Assembly: GCA_039105265.1 (NCBI GenBank)
Contig: JAPFFF010000002.1
Coordinates: 4,712,001 to 4,776,000, forward strand
DNA: 64,000 bases
Reading direction: 5' to 3'
Source: Tritrichomonas musculus
Taxonomy: Eukaryota; Parabasalia; Tritrichomonadida; Tritrichomonadidae
The translations under genes were made by a program, and so were the position numbers. A model generated the notes under the pieces. It ran no database searches. It was not told where the DNA came from and saw nothing but the letters and a program-made list of their open reading frames with translations. This document shows, in pieces, positions 38,115 through 47,200 of this stretch. Within the stretch, counting starts at the first letter, position 1. Every line of letters begins with the position of its first letter.

Positions 38115-38975
38115 TCATAGAGTTTCGCTATTAGTATATTGGTAAGTGTCAAACTCAGAATCTATTAAAAATGGGTCATCAAAATCGAAATTTAATTCAT
38201 CTAAAGTGAGCATCTGCCAGGCACCATTAATTATATCTATGTTATGATTCCATTTTTGTTCAAATTGTTTTTTGTTTTGAACTTTTGGAAGGAAATTGCA
38301 ATGTTTGTCATCTTTTATATATTTCTTCATAAGGTCTGGATATTTACATGCTAAATATGTGAAAATTGTATTTGTATTATTGATATTATTACGAACAAAT
38401 TGGCGGATAGAGCCGAATTTATTTGGGTTGATTTCTTTGAGAATACTATGTAAAAATTCTGTAATTTGATCTTTATTTATATGAGTTTCCTTTAAGCCAA
38501 GGCCCTGGTCTGAAATTAATTTGTAGAAGTTTAGTATTGATATGTCTATATTAGGATTTTTTTGGAGTAATATCTTGATTGTTTCATTAAAATCTGACAT
38601 GAATTTTTCAACTCGTATTTCTTCTCTTGTTTTTGTGGTTGGTTCAATGTGAGTTATTGAATTCCATCTAATTTTAACGCTGATATTTGTTCTATACGGA
38701 AAAAATTTTCCTATTATTCTCCAATTTTTACCATGTTCCTTAACCAAACTGCGTAAAAAATCATCTTCCTCGGAATTCCATTGAGAAATTTTGAGTTCAT
38801 GACTTAAATAGTTGTTAAATCTATCTCTAAGTTGTTTTGGTTTTCTTTCTGGCATGTAACATGAGATTTTATCAAAATCGTGACCAAATATTCCAAAATA
38901 AAAAATCAGTTTGGAATCTTCGTCATGGGTAAAATATTTCCGAGGTTTGCGTGTTGGGACGCTTTGCGCACTCAT
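38115..38975 (-). CDS. R2R3 Myb-like DNA-binding protein
   Basis: A 286-aa nuclear factor with two Myb repeats at about 12-60 and 64-110. The second has the canonical spaced tryptophans W66, W85 and W104; the first uses Phe/Tyr in place of the first Trp. The basic recognition helices KPKQLRDRFNNYL and ISVKIRWNSI are clear. Residues 120-286 have no recognised domain and are helical with an acidic end. Myb R2R3 proteins form a large family in trichomonads. The ATG at 38,975 is the first in frame; the open frame before it starts with TTG. Confidence 0.88.
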   Translation of the reverse strand: MSAQSVPTRKPRKYFTHDEDSKLIFYFGIFGHDFDKISCYMPERKPKQLRDRFNNYLSHELKISQWNSEEDDFLRSLVKEHGKNWRIIGKFFPYRTNISVKIRWNSITHIEPTTKTREEIRVEKFMSDFNETIKILLQKNPNIDISILNFYKLISDQGLGLKETHINKDQITEFLHSILKEINPNKFGSIRQFVRNNINNTNTIFTYLACKYPDLMKKYIKDDKHCNFLPKVQNKKQFEQKWNHNIDIINGAWQMLTLDELNFDFDDPFLIDSEFDTYQYTNSETL

Positions 38976-38982
38976 GAAGTTC

Positions 38983-38988
38983 AAATGA
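38983..38988 (-). promoter_or_regulatory. Initiator-like TCATTT
   Basis: On the minus strand TCATTT lies 7 bp before the Myb ATG, in the position of a trichomonad initiator. Confidence 0.5.
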
Positions 38989-40005
38989 TATGAAGTTTCA
39001 ATATGTTTTGAAAAATTCAAAACAGATCATAATTAATTCAATTTTTAAATAGTACAATTTTTCTATAAAAAGTCTCGACATATCAAAATTCAATGATAAT
39101 CTCTTTAACACGATCTATAAAAGAATATAAACGAAATTATATATGCCAATATATTCTTTAATAAAAAATATGAGTATACTATTGAAATTTTATGAGTTCG
39201 ATAAAGATTATATTGATTATTATGGTAATTTTTTGATTCAATTAAAGTTTTTTTATTCTTTTCTGAAGAACACTCAAAAAGTGGAAATCTTTCAGAAAAA
39301 ATAATCTAAATCAAAAAAACTGAAAACACAAATCTTTTTATATTCTTACATGGTTTTTATCGAGGCTGCATACAGCCTAGCGGGGGACGAGTGAGACTGA
39401 GCGAAACAAAGCCGAGTTGAGACCTAACGGACGGCGATAAGAATAAATAAAATTTTTTGCCATTGAAAAATTAAAACAAAGACGTTAACTTTTTGATACT
39501 TTTTTTTATAAAAATGATTTTAATTTATTATCTTAAGAATTTTTTTAAATTATAATAAATAATCAAGATATTTTACATAATAATAAATGAGATGAAAGAA
39601 AAATTAGAGATAAAATCAATCTATATTACCATTAAAAATGCGCATCTTTCAGATTTTTTTCAAAAAATAAAAATATCTCAAAAAATATCATTATTCAACT
39701 TTTTAATTTAACTATTTCTAATACACGTATGATATTAATAATTATTATTTTAGTTATAATATGATATAATTAAAAAATGAAAATAATTAGAACCATTTTT
39801 TTTTAAAAATTGGTCAGTCCAAACATCTTGTAAATTAAGCAGTATATTGTTCATATAAATACCTATAAATATCTGAATATTGTAAGAAAAAAAAGAGAGC
39901 TCTTTTTAGCGTATTTGCATAAATACTAATTTATATGAGAAAAGAAAATAGAATTAAAAATAAATTTGGAATGAATAAAACGGTATCGAAAATGTTTACT
40001 TTTAT
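38989..40005. other. Host intergenic region
   Basis: About 1 kb, AT-rich apart from the GC-rich insert at 39,357-39,445. No gene seen. Confidence 0.65.
39357..39445. repeat. GC-rich hairpin insert in AT-rich DNA
   Basis: A GC-rich island with AGGCTG-CATA-CAGCCT as a perfect stem, then words such as GCGGGGGACGAGTGAG and GACGGCGATAAG. It has the same style as the hairpins inside Polinton genes and is the only such block in the host part. Confidence 0.6.
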
Positions 40006-41904
40006 TTAAAGCTTATAACTTAAAACTATATTAATTTCATCTTTGAGGTCACCCAATTTTTCTTGGAAAATTTGGGCTTCGTGAGCAGCTGGATCATTAA
40101 GTAATTCAGCAAGATCATCTTCCTTTTTCTCAAGAGATTGAAGTTTCTCTTTGTATTCTTGCGTAAATTCTGTAATGTTTATGTAATAGAGAGCAGCGTG
40201 TCCCCATGATACTATTGACTGTGCAAAAAGAAGGTTGCTTATCAACTTTAATGCATTGGTTCTGCCTTCTTCTCTATTCTCTTGTTCAAATTTTTTAACA
40301 AGTTTTGTGTATGGGCAGAGATCATCGTCTTTTAATTTTTCACCTTTTTGAGGAACTTTATCTTTTCCTAACAAGAACCTCTGGAATAGTTCATTATATT
40401 TGGCTTTGTGAGTGAGGAACATGTCATGGAAATGCTTCCATTTATAATAAGAGATTTTCTTCTCCAAAGTCATTGGATTTGTAAAGAACCTAACGTCACT
40501 ATTGTCGTTGTAATTGAATTCCTTTTGTGGAACGATGTTCGGGCAACGATAGAAACCTTGGCCGTGAGTAATCCATGATTCTCTGCATAGTGTGCAAAAT
40601 TCATGACCACACGGGCAAGTAACTTCGTAGCATCCGCTGTCCTTGTAGAATCTTAAGCCACATTGAGGGCAAATCACTGTATTTTGACGAATGTAATCTT
40701 CTTCATCCATAATTAATGTTGCCTTTTCTTGTGCAAATTGCTCTAAGCCTTCCTTATATTTCTGTATATATGATTCATAATTATCACGGCTTTGGATAGC
40801 ATGTAAGAAGAGTTTCCTTTGTTTTTCTGCAAAGTCCAAATCCTTCTTTCTTTGTACTTTTCGGACTTCATTTTCTTTAATTAATTGATCTTTGAATTCT
40901 TTGTAATGATCAATATCATCGTTTAATATACCTATCTGTTTTCTCAGCTCCTCTATTCTCTCAGGTGATCTTTTCTTGGCTTGAAATTCTAGAATTTTAT
41001 CGTCTAATTGACTAATTTCGTATGAAACAGCTTGAACAAAAAGATCTGTGTTTTTGATTTGCTGAAGAATTTCTTGTTGTTCGCTTTGTTGTTCTCTTAC
41101 TAAAATTTTATGTTCAATATTAAGAGCGTGCTTTACTTCATTTTGATTTTCAAGCCTACATTCAAGACAACTTTTTTCACGTTTATACCAGTTTTGTTCC
41201 TCTTCAAGAAGCTTGTTGAATCGTTTGGGAATTGTTTCTGTAAAATCAGCAACACGTTCGCAGTTGCAAAGAGGAACATGAGATTCGGTCATACAGTTCA
41301 AGCAAATAGCAAATTCGCAATTTGGGCATCTAACGAGATCAGATGAGTTTTCTTCATTAAGGGCAATCAAATGTCGGCATAATGGATTAGGGCAAATTAC
41401 AACTTTGATATGTGCTTTTTCAAATGATATATTAGTTCTCAAATATTTATAAATTCTTGAGCTGTTATTGTGTGGAACCATCTTTTCAACTGTATTGCCT
41501 AAAATTTCAGCATTACAATCTTGTTGGCATCTTGGAATTTCGTTTTTGTCAAGTGCACTTTTAATTTGATTTGCCAAACAATCATTGCATATCTTGTGAC
41601 CACAATATAATTCGACAAGTCTCCTTTCACGATGACAAGCTGAGCATGTTCCTAATCCACATTCTTTAGCAATAAGATTTGACTCAAGTGTTTCTGCAGC
41701 TGTACTTCCCAAACTGATATGAAGTGTTTTGATAAGTTCATCTTTAGAGGATTCCCATTGTTTATTAAGTTCTTCTTGGTTCCATTGAAAATGGTCAAGC
41801 AATAGAAATGCAACTTCTGGAGAAACATTTAAAGATTGGGTTGTTTGATTGATACGATCATTAGTAAAAGTTCTAATGGCTTGGATCTTTCTCTCTTCCA
41901 TCAT
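40006..41904 (-). CDS. Ariadne-type RBR E3 ubiquitin ligase with coiled-coil insert
   Basis: A 632-aa RING-between-RING ligase, which passes ubiquitin through a thioester on a RING2 cysteine. Residues 10-50 resemble the Ariadne UBA-like domain (LNVSPEVAFLLLDHFQWN). RING1 is at 87-130 (CSAC, CGHKICNDC), IBR at 171-215 (CPNPLC, CPNC, CLNC). RING2 at 412-445 (CPQCG, GCYEVTC, CGHEFC, CTLC) has the likely catalytic Cys430. A long coiled coil (about 235-400) lies between IBR and RING2, where known RBRs have a short linker. The C-terminal helical region (YYKWKHFHDMF) fits the Ariadne domain. Whole, one exon. Confidence 0.9.
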   Translation of the reverse strand: MMEERKIQAIRTFTNDRINQTTQSLNVSPEVAFLLLDHFQWNQEELNKQWESSKDELIKTLHISLGSTAAETLESNLIAKECGLGTCSACHRERRLVELYCGHKICNDCLANQIKSALDKNEIPRCQQDCNAEILGNTVEKMVPHNNSSRIYKYLRTNISFEKAHIKVVICPNPLCRHLIALNEENSSDLVRCPNCEFAICLNCMTESHVPLCNCERVADFTETIPKRFNKLLEEEQNWYKREKSCLECRLENQNEVKHALNIEHKILVREQQSEQQEILQQIKNTDLFVQAVSYEISQLDDKILEFQAKKRSPERIEELRKQIGILNDDIDHYKEFKDQLIKENEVRKVQRKKDLDFAEKQRKLFLHAIQSRDNYESYIQKYKEGLEQFAQEKATLIMDEEDYIRQNTVICPQCGLRFYKDSGCYEVTCPCGHEFCTLCRESWITHGQGFYRCPNIVPQKEFNYNDNSDVRFFTNPMTLEKKISYYKWKHFHDMFLTHKAKYNELFQRFLLGKDKVPQKGEKLKDDDLCPYTKLVKKFEQENREEGRTNALKLISNLLFAQSIVSWGHAALYYINITEFTQEYKEKLQSLEKKEDDLAELLNDPAAHEAQIFQEKLGDLKDEINIVLSYKL

Positions 41905-41905
41905 T

Positions 41906-41911
41906 AAATGA
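41906..41911 (-). promoter_or_regulatory. Initiator-like TCATTT
   Basis: On the minus strand TCATTTA lies immediately before the RBR ATG, in the usual trichomonad initiator position. Confidence 0.55.
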
Positions 41912-42368
41912 AGATAGCAACGAAAATAATCGTTTGTTGAAAATTGAATTAAATTTTTCTATGATTAAACTTTTGATGAAATCAAAAAGTTAAAAATTCA
42001 ATAGCATTGATTTGAGGCCGTTATTTTGAATGAAACCGTTAACATAAAGGATACGTTTAAAAATGAAAGAGTGAAGTGACTTTTATTTGTTTAAAAACAA
42101 TTATGTTTTTTGAATCTAATATTTTGTATTAACTCAAAAAATCGATACAATATTTTAAGTTCAAAAAATGATATTCAATTACAACTATTGAATTTGATTA
42201 GATTTTTGAAATAGTAAAGTTTATAATATATTTTAATTTTATCTTTATTTTAAGAAATTATTTACAAATTTATTTATAAAATTTGTTTTAGAAATAATAA
42301 ATATTATTATTATTTATGAGGTATTTGCATTTTAATTAGATTAATAAGTGGGAGCTTCATTCTTTTTG

Positions 42369-42852
42369 AATAGACTTGTTATTCTCCGATTCTCGAGATC
42401 GATAATTGATTGACTTTTTGATATCGATACATAAATATGCACAGATTCTCGAAATCGATTTCAGAGATCGAGAATTTTTTTTCTCAGTTTTTGATATCAG
42501 AATTTTCAATTAAACTTTTTGATAAATATATGATCGTATTTTAATCTCAAATATTACTTAAAAAAAGAATGTATTTTTTGATTTTAATCTTGAAATAAAC
42601 ATCAATACATTTTATTATTTATTTTTAAATATTTTAAAATCACAAATACCAATTATAAAAAAAGATAAATATGTTTGAGATCTCGAAATCTAGGTAATTG
42701 ATATCAAGTTTACAATTATTTTCATATCACATTTCATATCTGATATCTTGATAATCGATAATCTCGATATCAGATTTTTAAACTGATAATCGAGTATCAG
42801 ATGAAAAAAAAGTGACGTTTTTGATATCGATTCTCAAAATAACAAGTCTATT
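42369..42852. repeat. MITE-like element with 15-bp TIRs, GATATC-rich
   Basis: AATAGACTTGTTATT at 42,369-42,383 is repeated inverted at 42,838-42,852. The 484-bp body is full of GATATC and ATCGAT words and has no gene. A diverged inverted copy lies just to the right. No clear target duplication, so the family is unassigned. Confidence 0.7.
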
Positions 42853-42989
42853 TTTGAATGATTGTCAACTCAACATTTAGTTCGTCGATTTAAAACATTT
42901 TGATATCAAATTGTTTAATCTGCTTAAAAGAATATATAATGATACCTAAATACAATTTTTTGCAACTTGTTAGAAAAATGATTATTATC

Positions 42990-43390
42990 TGCAATTAGGC
43001 TTGCACTTTTGAGAATTGATATCAGAAACTTCACTTTTTTGTTTGTGATACTCGATTATCAGTTTAAAAACCTTGCAATGAGATTATCGATAATAATCTA
43101 TCAGGTATGATATCAATAATTTATATTTCGAAATCTCAAACAGATTTTACTTTTTTTATTATTGGTATTTCTGATTTTAAAATATTAAAAATAAATAATA
43201 TAATGAATTGATGTTTATATTAATTTTGAAATTAATAATGCATACTTTTTTATGAGATACTTAAGACAAAATTATGATCATTTTTATATCAAAAAGTTTA
43301 ATTGAAATTTCTGATATAAAGAACAGAAAGAAAAAATCTCGATATTTGAAATCGATCTCCAGTATCAGTTTATATTTATTTATATACATT
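42990..43390. repeat. Inverted diverged copy of the 42.4-kb element
   Basis: Several blocks are the reverse complement of the preceding element: the stretch around AATTGATGTTTATATTAATTT, the TATCAAAAAGTTTAATTGAAA block and the GATACTCGATTATCAGTTTA block. The end repeats are not intact. The two copies with a spacer of about 140 bp form an imperfect palindrome of about 1 kb. Confidence 0.65.
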
Positions 43391-44833
43391 AGAAAGTAAA
43401 TCAATAATAGATTTTAATTTGAGAATACTGGTAATATATCTGGAAGATTTCGTTTTTGCGAAAAGATTTGGGGTTTGGATTGCCAATCTTTTAAAGAGTT
43501 TTGTATGTATATATATCATATTCTAGTAACGCTAAAATAGTTATATTTCTATTATTGATTTTATCTTTTATAACATTGAGAATGGCCATTCTTTCTTCAT
43601 CTGTTTTTTAATTTAATACAACTTTGATATTAACAGCAAAATTATGCAAATGCAGATTTAAGAGATAGACTGTTTCAAATTTTGAGTTTATTACTTTTGA
43701 ATTTCCATATTTTACAAATGCTGCCAATTTTCATCCGTTTTAATTCTTTTTTAATTTTGATAAAATGTTTTAACTGCCTAAAAAAAAGTGTTTTTGAGCA
43801 TTGTTGAGATGATTGTTAACTTTTTTTCAATTAAATCAGATTGGATGACTAAAAAGAACTCACAAATTTGAATACACAGAGGAAATATTTCAGAATCTAA
43901 TATTTTAAGCCAATCTCAGATCTTTTGTTATATAATCTTTTCTTAACTGAGCACACAAAGTTTGTATTCCGAAAAAAGCTAATCTTAGGCGTACTCATTT
44001 TATTATAAACTTCCAAAAGTTGAGGCATATTTAGTTCAGAAAGCCAAAGAATCCATGGATGAGGCCAGCAAAAAACTTCTCAGGACAAGTTTGAATTGAT
44101 TGCCGTTGGATTTTACTAGTAAATAAATTTATAATCGTTAATCATCTTCCATTACAAATACAGATTACAAATTCAAATACAGAATAAGATACCGCCTTCA
44201 ACCAAGCTGATATGGTTGATTTTGGCATCACAACAAATACAGATAGATTTGCGCTTCAATATCGAGGAGCACAGGATTCACCAAAGTGGACCTGGGCTTA
44301 AACAGCGACGCAACTAAATTACATTTTATATTTATATAAAATTAATATATTTTTTTAAAAAAAATTTAAGCATATTAATCCTTTTATTGTTTCAATAGGT
44401 CTTTCAGGTTTGACTAATTAGATTAGAATTTCAGAGTCGTGGTCTCCCTCATGTTCATGCATTGGTTTGGACAACGAATTGTTAATATAATGAAATAGTT
44501 CAATAAACAATCTTTGCAGAAATTTCTATTGATTTGTTTCTAATTATGACCATTATTTTCTGTCATCGTATATTGCTAAGAATTTATCAATATCAAGAAA
44601 AAGAATGTTTCCGATATATTAATTTAGGAATAACTTAAAAAATATGAAAATGATTTCAGATATTCAACAGTTATGATTCATTAAATAATATAATAACATT
44701 TGAAGATGAAATAAATCAAATAGATGATGATCCTGTTTCAATCATAACCCCTGATGGTGCAAAAAGATACACCCATTATTCATTCACAGAACAATAAAAA
44801 TTGATGCTAAAACAGAACTAGAAAAATTAATGA
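43391..44833. other. Host intergenic region with unidentified remnants
   Basis: Mostly AT-rich. Around 44,205-44,300 the DNA is less AT-rich and one frame reads QADMVDFGITTNTDRFALQY, perhaps an exon-sized remnant of an unknown gene. Nothing else recognised. Confidence 0.5.
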
Positions 44834-45470
44834 ATGATTGATCAACAAAAGTCAGCAATAGATATTGTTAAATATGCATTTCAGAGTTCAAACGCTCAAA
44901 TTATACAATACATTGATTGGAAAGCTGGGACTGGGAAATCATTTGTTATCAGGGGAATTCAGAGTTTTTGCACAATTCAAAATATTCCATAATTAACATG
45001 TGCTTCTACTTGAATTATAGCTTCTTTAATTGGTGGGAGCAATACACAATCATCATTTGTTCTTATCAGAAAAAAGAACAAATATCATGCATTCTTCTTT
45101 GAATTCATCATCAGTTAAAGGAGAATGCATTAATAAGGTAAAAAAAATTATAATTGATTAAATAACAATACATAATAAAAGTTCGATCAATGCATTAAAT
45201 GCAAGCTTATCTAGGTTAAAACCCCGATCATCAGATTTTTTTGAAATAAAAAATTTTAAGCAAACATTAATAGAAAGGAAAACAACATGCATTCCTCTCA
45301 TGACTTTGTATTTGATGGTTAATTGTCAAATAATGTTGTTAAAAAACATTGATGTTTCTATGGGATTAGTTAATGGAAACAGAGGAACTGTTTATTCAAT
45401 TATCGAGGAAAATGGTTTTGTTAAAATTTTAAACAATTTAATGATCATGTTGTTTTTATTTTTGAAATAG
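44834..45470 (+). pseudogene. PIF1-like helicase relic
   Basis: A decayed frame begins MIDQQKSAIDIVKYAFQSSN, then WKAGTGKSFVIRGI, a Walker A motif in the PIF1 setting. About 400 bp later comes MLLKNIDVSMGLVNGNRGTV, the signature near the end of PIF1/Helitron-type helicases. The middle is shortened and several stops and frame changes are present. It could come from a PIF1 gene or a Helitron; no Helitron end was identified. Confidence 0.75.
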
Positions 45471-45884
45471 AATCATTTCATATACTTTTATTAAATATTT
45501 TATTGCTTTTATGAATTAAAAATGATGAAAAATCAAAAAGTTACTTAGTAATTTACGAGATTTGTTTAAAACTTTTAAAAAGGTGAATTTGAATTCGGTT
45601 ATAGGCTAAATATTAATTATTACAAAAAGTTTTTTATCAAAATTGAATTATGAAGAATTAGGGCATTCAAAATTGAATTCTGAAGAATTAAGGCATTCAA
45701 AATTGAATTATGAAGAATTAGAGTATTCAAAATAATATAAAATTTTTTAAAGAGAAAATTAGTTAAGTATTTGCACTATTTTATGAAATAAAAATATATT
45801 TAAAATAAAATTTAATTAATAAAATGCAAAAATATATTAAAATTATATAAAAATAACCAAAGATATTTATAAATAAAATTTAGG
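45471..45884. other. AT-rich spacer with a short tandem repeat
   Basis: No gene seen. A 30-bp unit (around AATTGAATTATGAAGAATTA plus G/A-GGCATTCAA) is repeated three times at 45,641-45,730. Confidence 0.85.
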
Positions 45885-46528
45885 CTATAATCGAAAAAGA
45901 CTACCTCGAGGAAGAAGATATCCTAATGATGTAATAAATTTTTTCTTTTTGATTAAGTTTGGCCCTAATTCTTATTATTATTTGAGATGGATTTATCCAA
46001 TTCCATCCATTCAAACTTTATACAAGCGTAAAAGAAATTGTATTAAAGAAATAAATAATCAAATTATAGATAAAGGAGATTCAAATAAAATCATAAATTC
46101 TTGTTTAGGATATAGAAATAGTAAAACTCCAGTTATACTTAGCATAGATGCAATAGAAATCGCGCTTTTTCAAAAAGTGGATTCTAAAATAAAGAATATA
46201 TTTTTTTTTATTTATGATTCCATTAAATATTTTTATGAAACCTTTTGTTATAAAGGCATTACCTCATGAAACAGGAAAAGCAAATAAAAAAACGTTTGCA
46301 ATGCTGAATGGAATTATTAAGGAATTATTTAACGATGAATTACCTATTTCTTTACAGTACAAAGCTGTCGATGGAGACCCCGGTTATAATAAAGAATTTG
46401 ATTTTGAATTTACCTTTTTATTTGAATATTTTTCAAAACATGAAATTGAGGGGCTCTTTCAATTAATTGATAGGCTCAAAGAAAAATATTCAAATGATAA
46501 ACGTTGTTTAATTTTAACCGACATGGTA
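45885..46528 (+). pseudogene. DDE-transposase-like relic
   Basis: Two overlapping frames (45,949-46,269 and 46,214 onward) encode YLRWIYPIPSIQTLYKR, PVILSIDAIEIALF, YKAVDGDPGYN and LILTDM. Regularly spaced acidic residues in SIDA, DGDPGYN and LTDM suggest a DDE transposase-like protein; I infer the family from these spacings, and LRWIYPIPS vaguely recalls P-element-like transposases. The frame changes once between 46,214 and 46,269. Homology ends abruptly at the AGTAGT that may start Polinton C, so the Polinton probably inserted into this already old relic. Confidence 0.55.
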
Positions 46529-46770
46529 AGTAGTAATATATTGTGCGCCCTGGTACACCGAATAACTACTGATAAGGATTTCCTTGTCTCCCAATACCAG
46601 GAACCAAGCTCCCAGAAAAATTGACAATCCAACACCAAACTTTTCATAAACACGTTAGAGACCTACCTCAGGAACCAAGCTCCCAGAACAAGTTTGAAAT
46701 TGTTAGGGGTGGTCAATAGATATAAAAATAAATTTTGAAAATAAATGTTTCTTTTTTTTATTTTTCTAAA
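46529..46770. other. Candidate left end of Polinton C
   Basis: No gene. AGGAACCAAGCTCCCAGAA occurs twice (near 46,600 and 46,671), and AATAACTACTGATAAGG lies near 46,560. The AGTAGT start resembles other termini in the window, but the following bases differ from them. Confidence 0.5.
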
Positions 46771-47175
46771 ATGCAACAACGCATCGACCATATCATTTCT
46801 GAATTACTTGCTTTAAAAACCGAATTCGAACAATTAAATAATATATCAAACGAACAACCAAATGAAACACAAATTGAATCCGAGCAAAGCTCGGCTGAGG
46901 CACAAAGTACCGAACCTTCAGCCGAATCAAATGAATTAAATCCTATACGAAGAAGAACTAATCGCTCATTTCCATTAAACAAATCCAAATTCCTTAATGA
47001 TGAACAGAGAGACCAAGTTCTTCAATTTGCTTCTGACCATAAAGAAACAATTATGAACCAACCAAGGTCTAATCGAATTCAATTCCTTCAGAATCTAATT
47101 CGTGAACAATTAAATATCAATTTATCGTTATACATGACGGGAAAGCTGATTCAAATAATCTCATCCAACAATTAA
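46771..47175 (+). CDS. Small Polinton protein, coiled coil plus basic C-terminal domain
   Basis: A 134-aa product from the ATG at 46,771 (MQQRIDHIISELLALKTEF); an in-frame TTG lies upstream. Residues 1-25 are a short coiled coil, 30-65 an Asn/Glu/Ser-rich linker containing a GC-rich hairpin insert (EQSSAEAQ). Residues 70-134 form a basic helical domain (RRRTNRSFPLNKSKF, then IQFLQNLIREQLNINLSLYMTGKLIQII) that looks like a helix-turn-helix. DNA binding is inferred. It converges on the fibre gene with 25 bp between stops. Confidence 0.65.
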   Translation: MQQRIDHIISELLALKTEFEQLNNISNEQPNETQIESEQSSAEAQSTEPSAESNELNPIRRRTNRSFPLNKSKFLNDEQRDQVLQFASDHKETIMNQPRSNRIQFLQNLIREQLNINLSLYMTGKLIQIISSNN

Positions 47176-47200
47176 GCTAAAAAAATTTTTTTTATACTAT

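Noticed and set aside
45641-45730. Three 30-bp repeats as a CRISPR-like array
   Set aside because: The units are directly adjacent without spacers and lie in eukaryotic AT-rich DNA.
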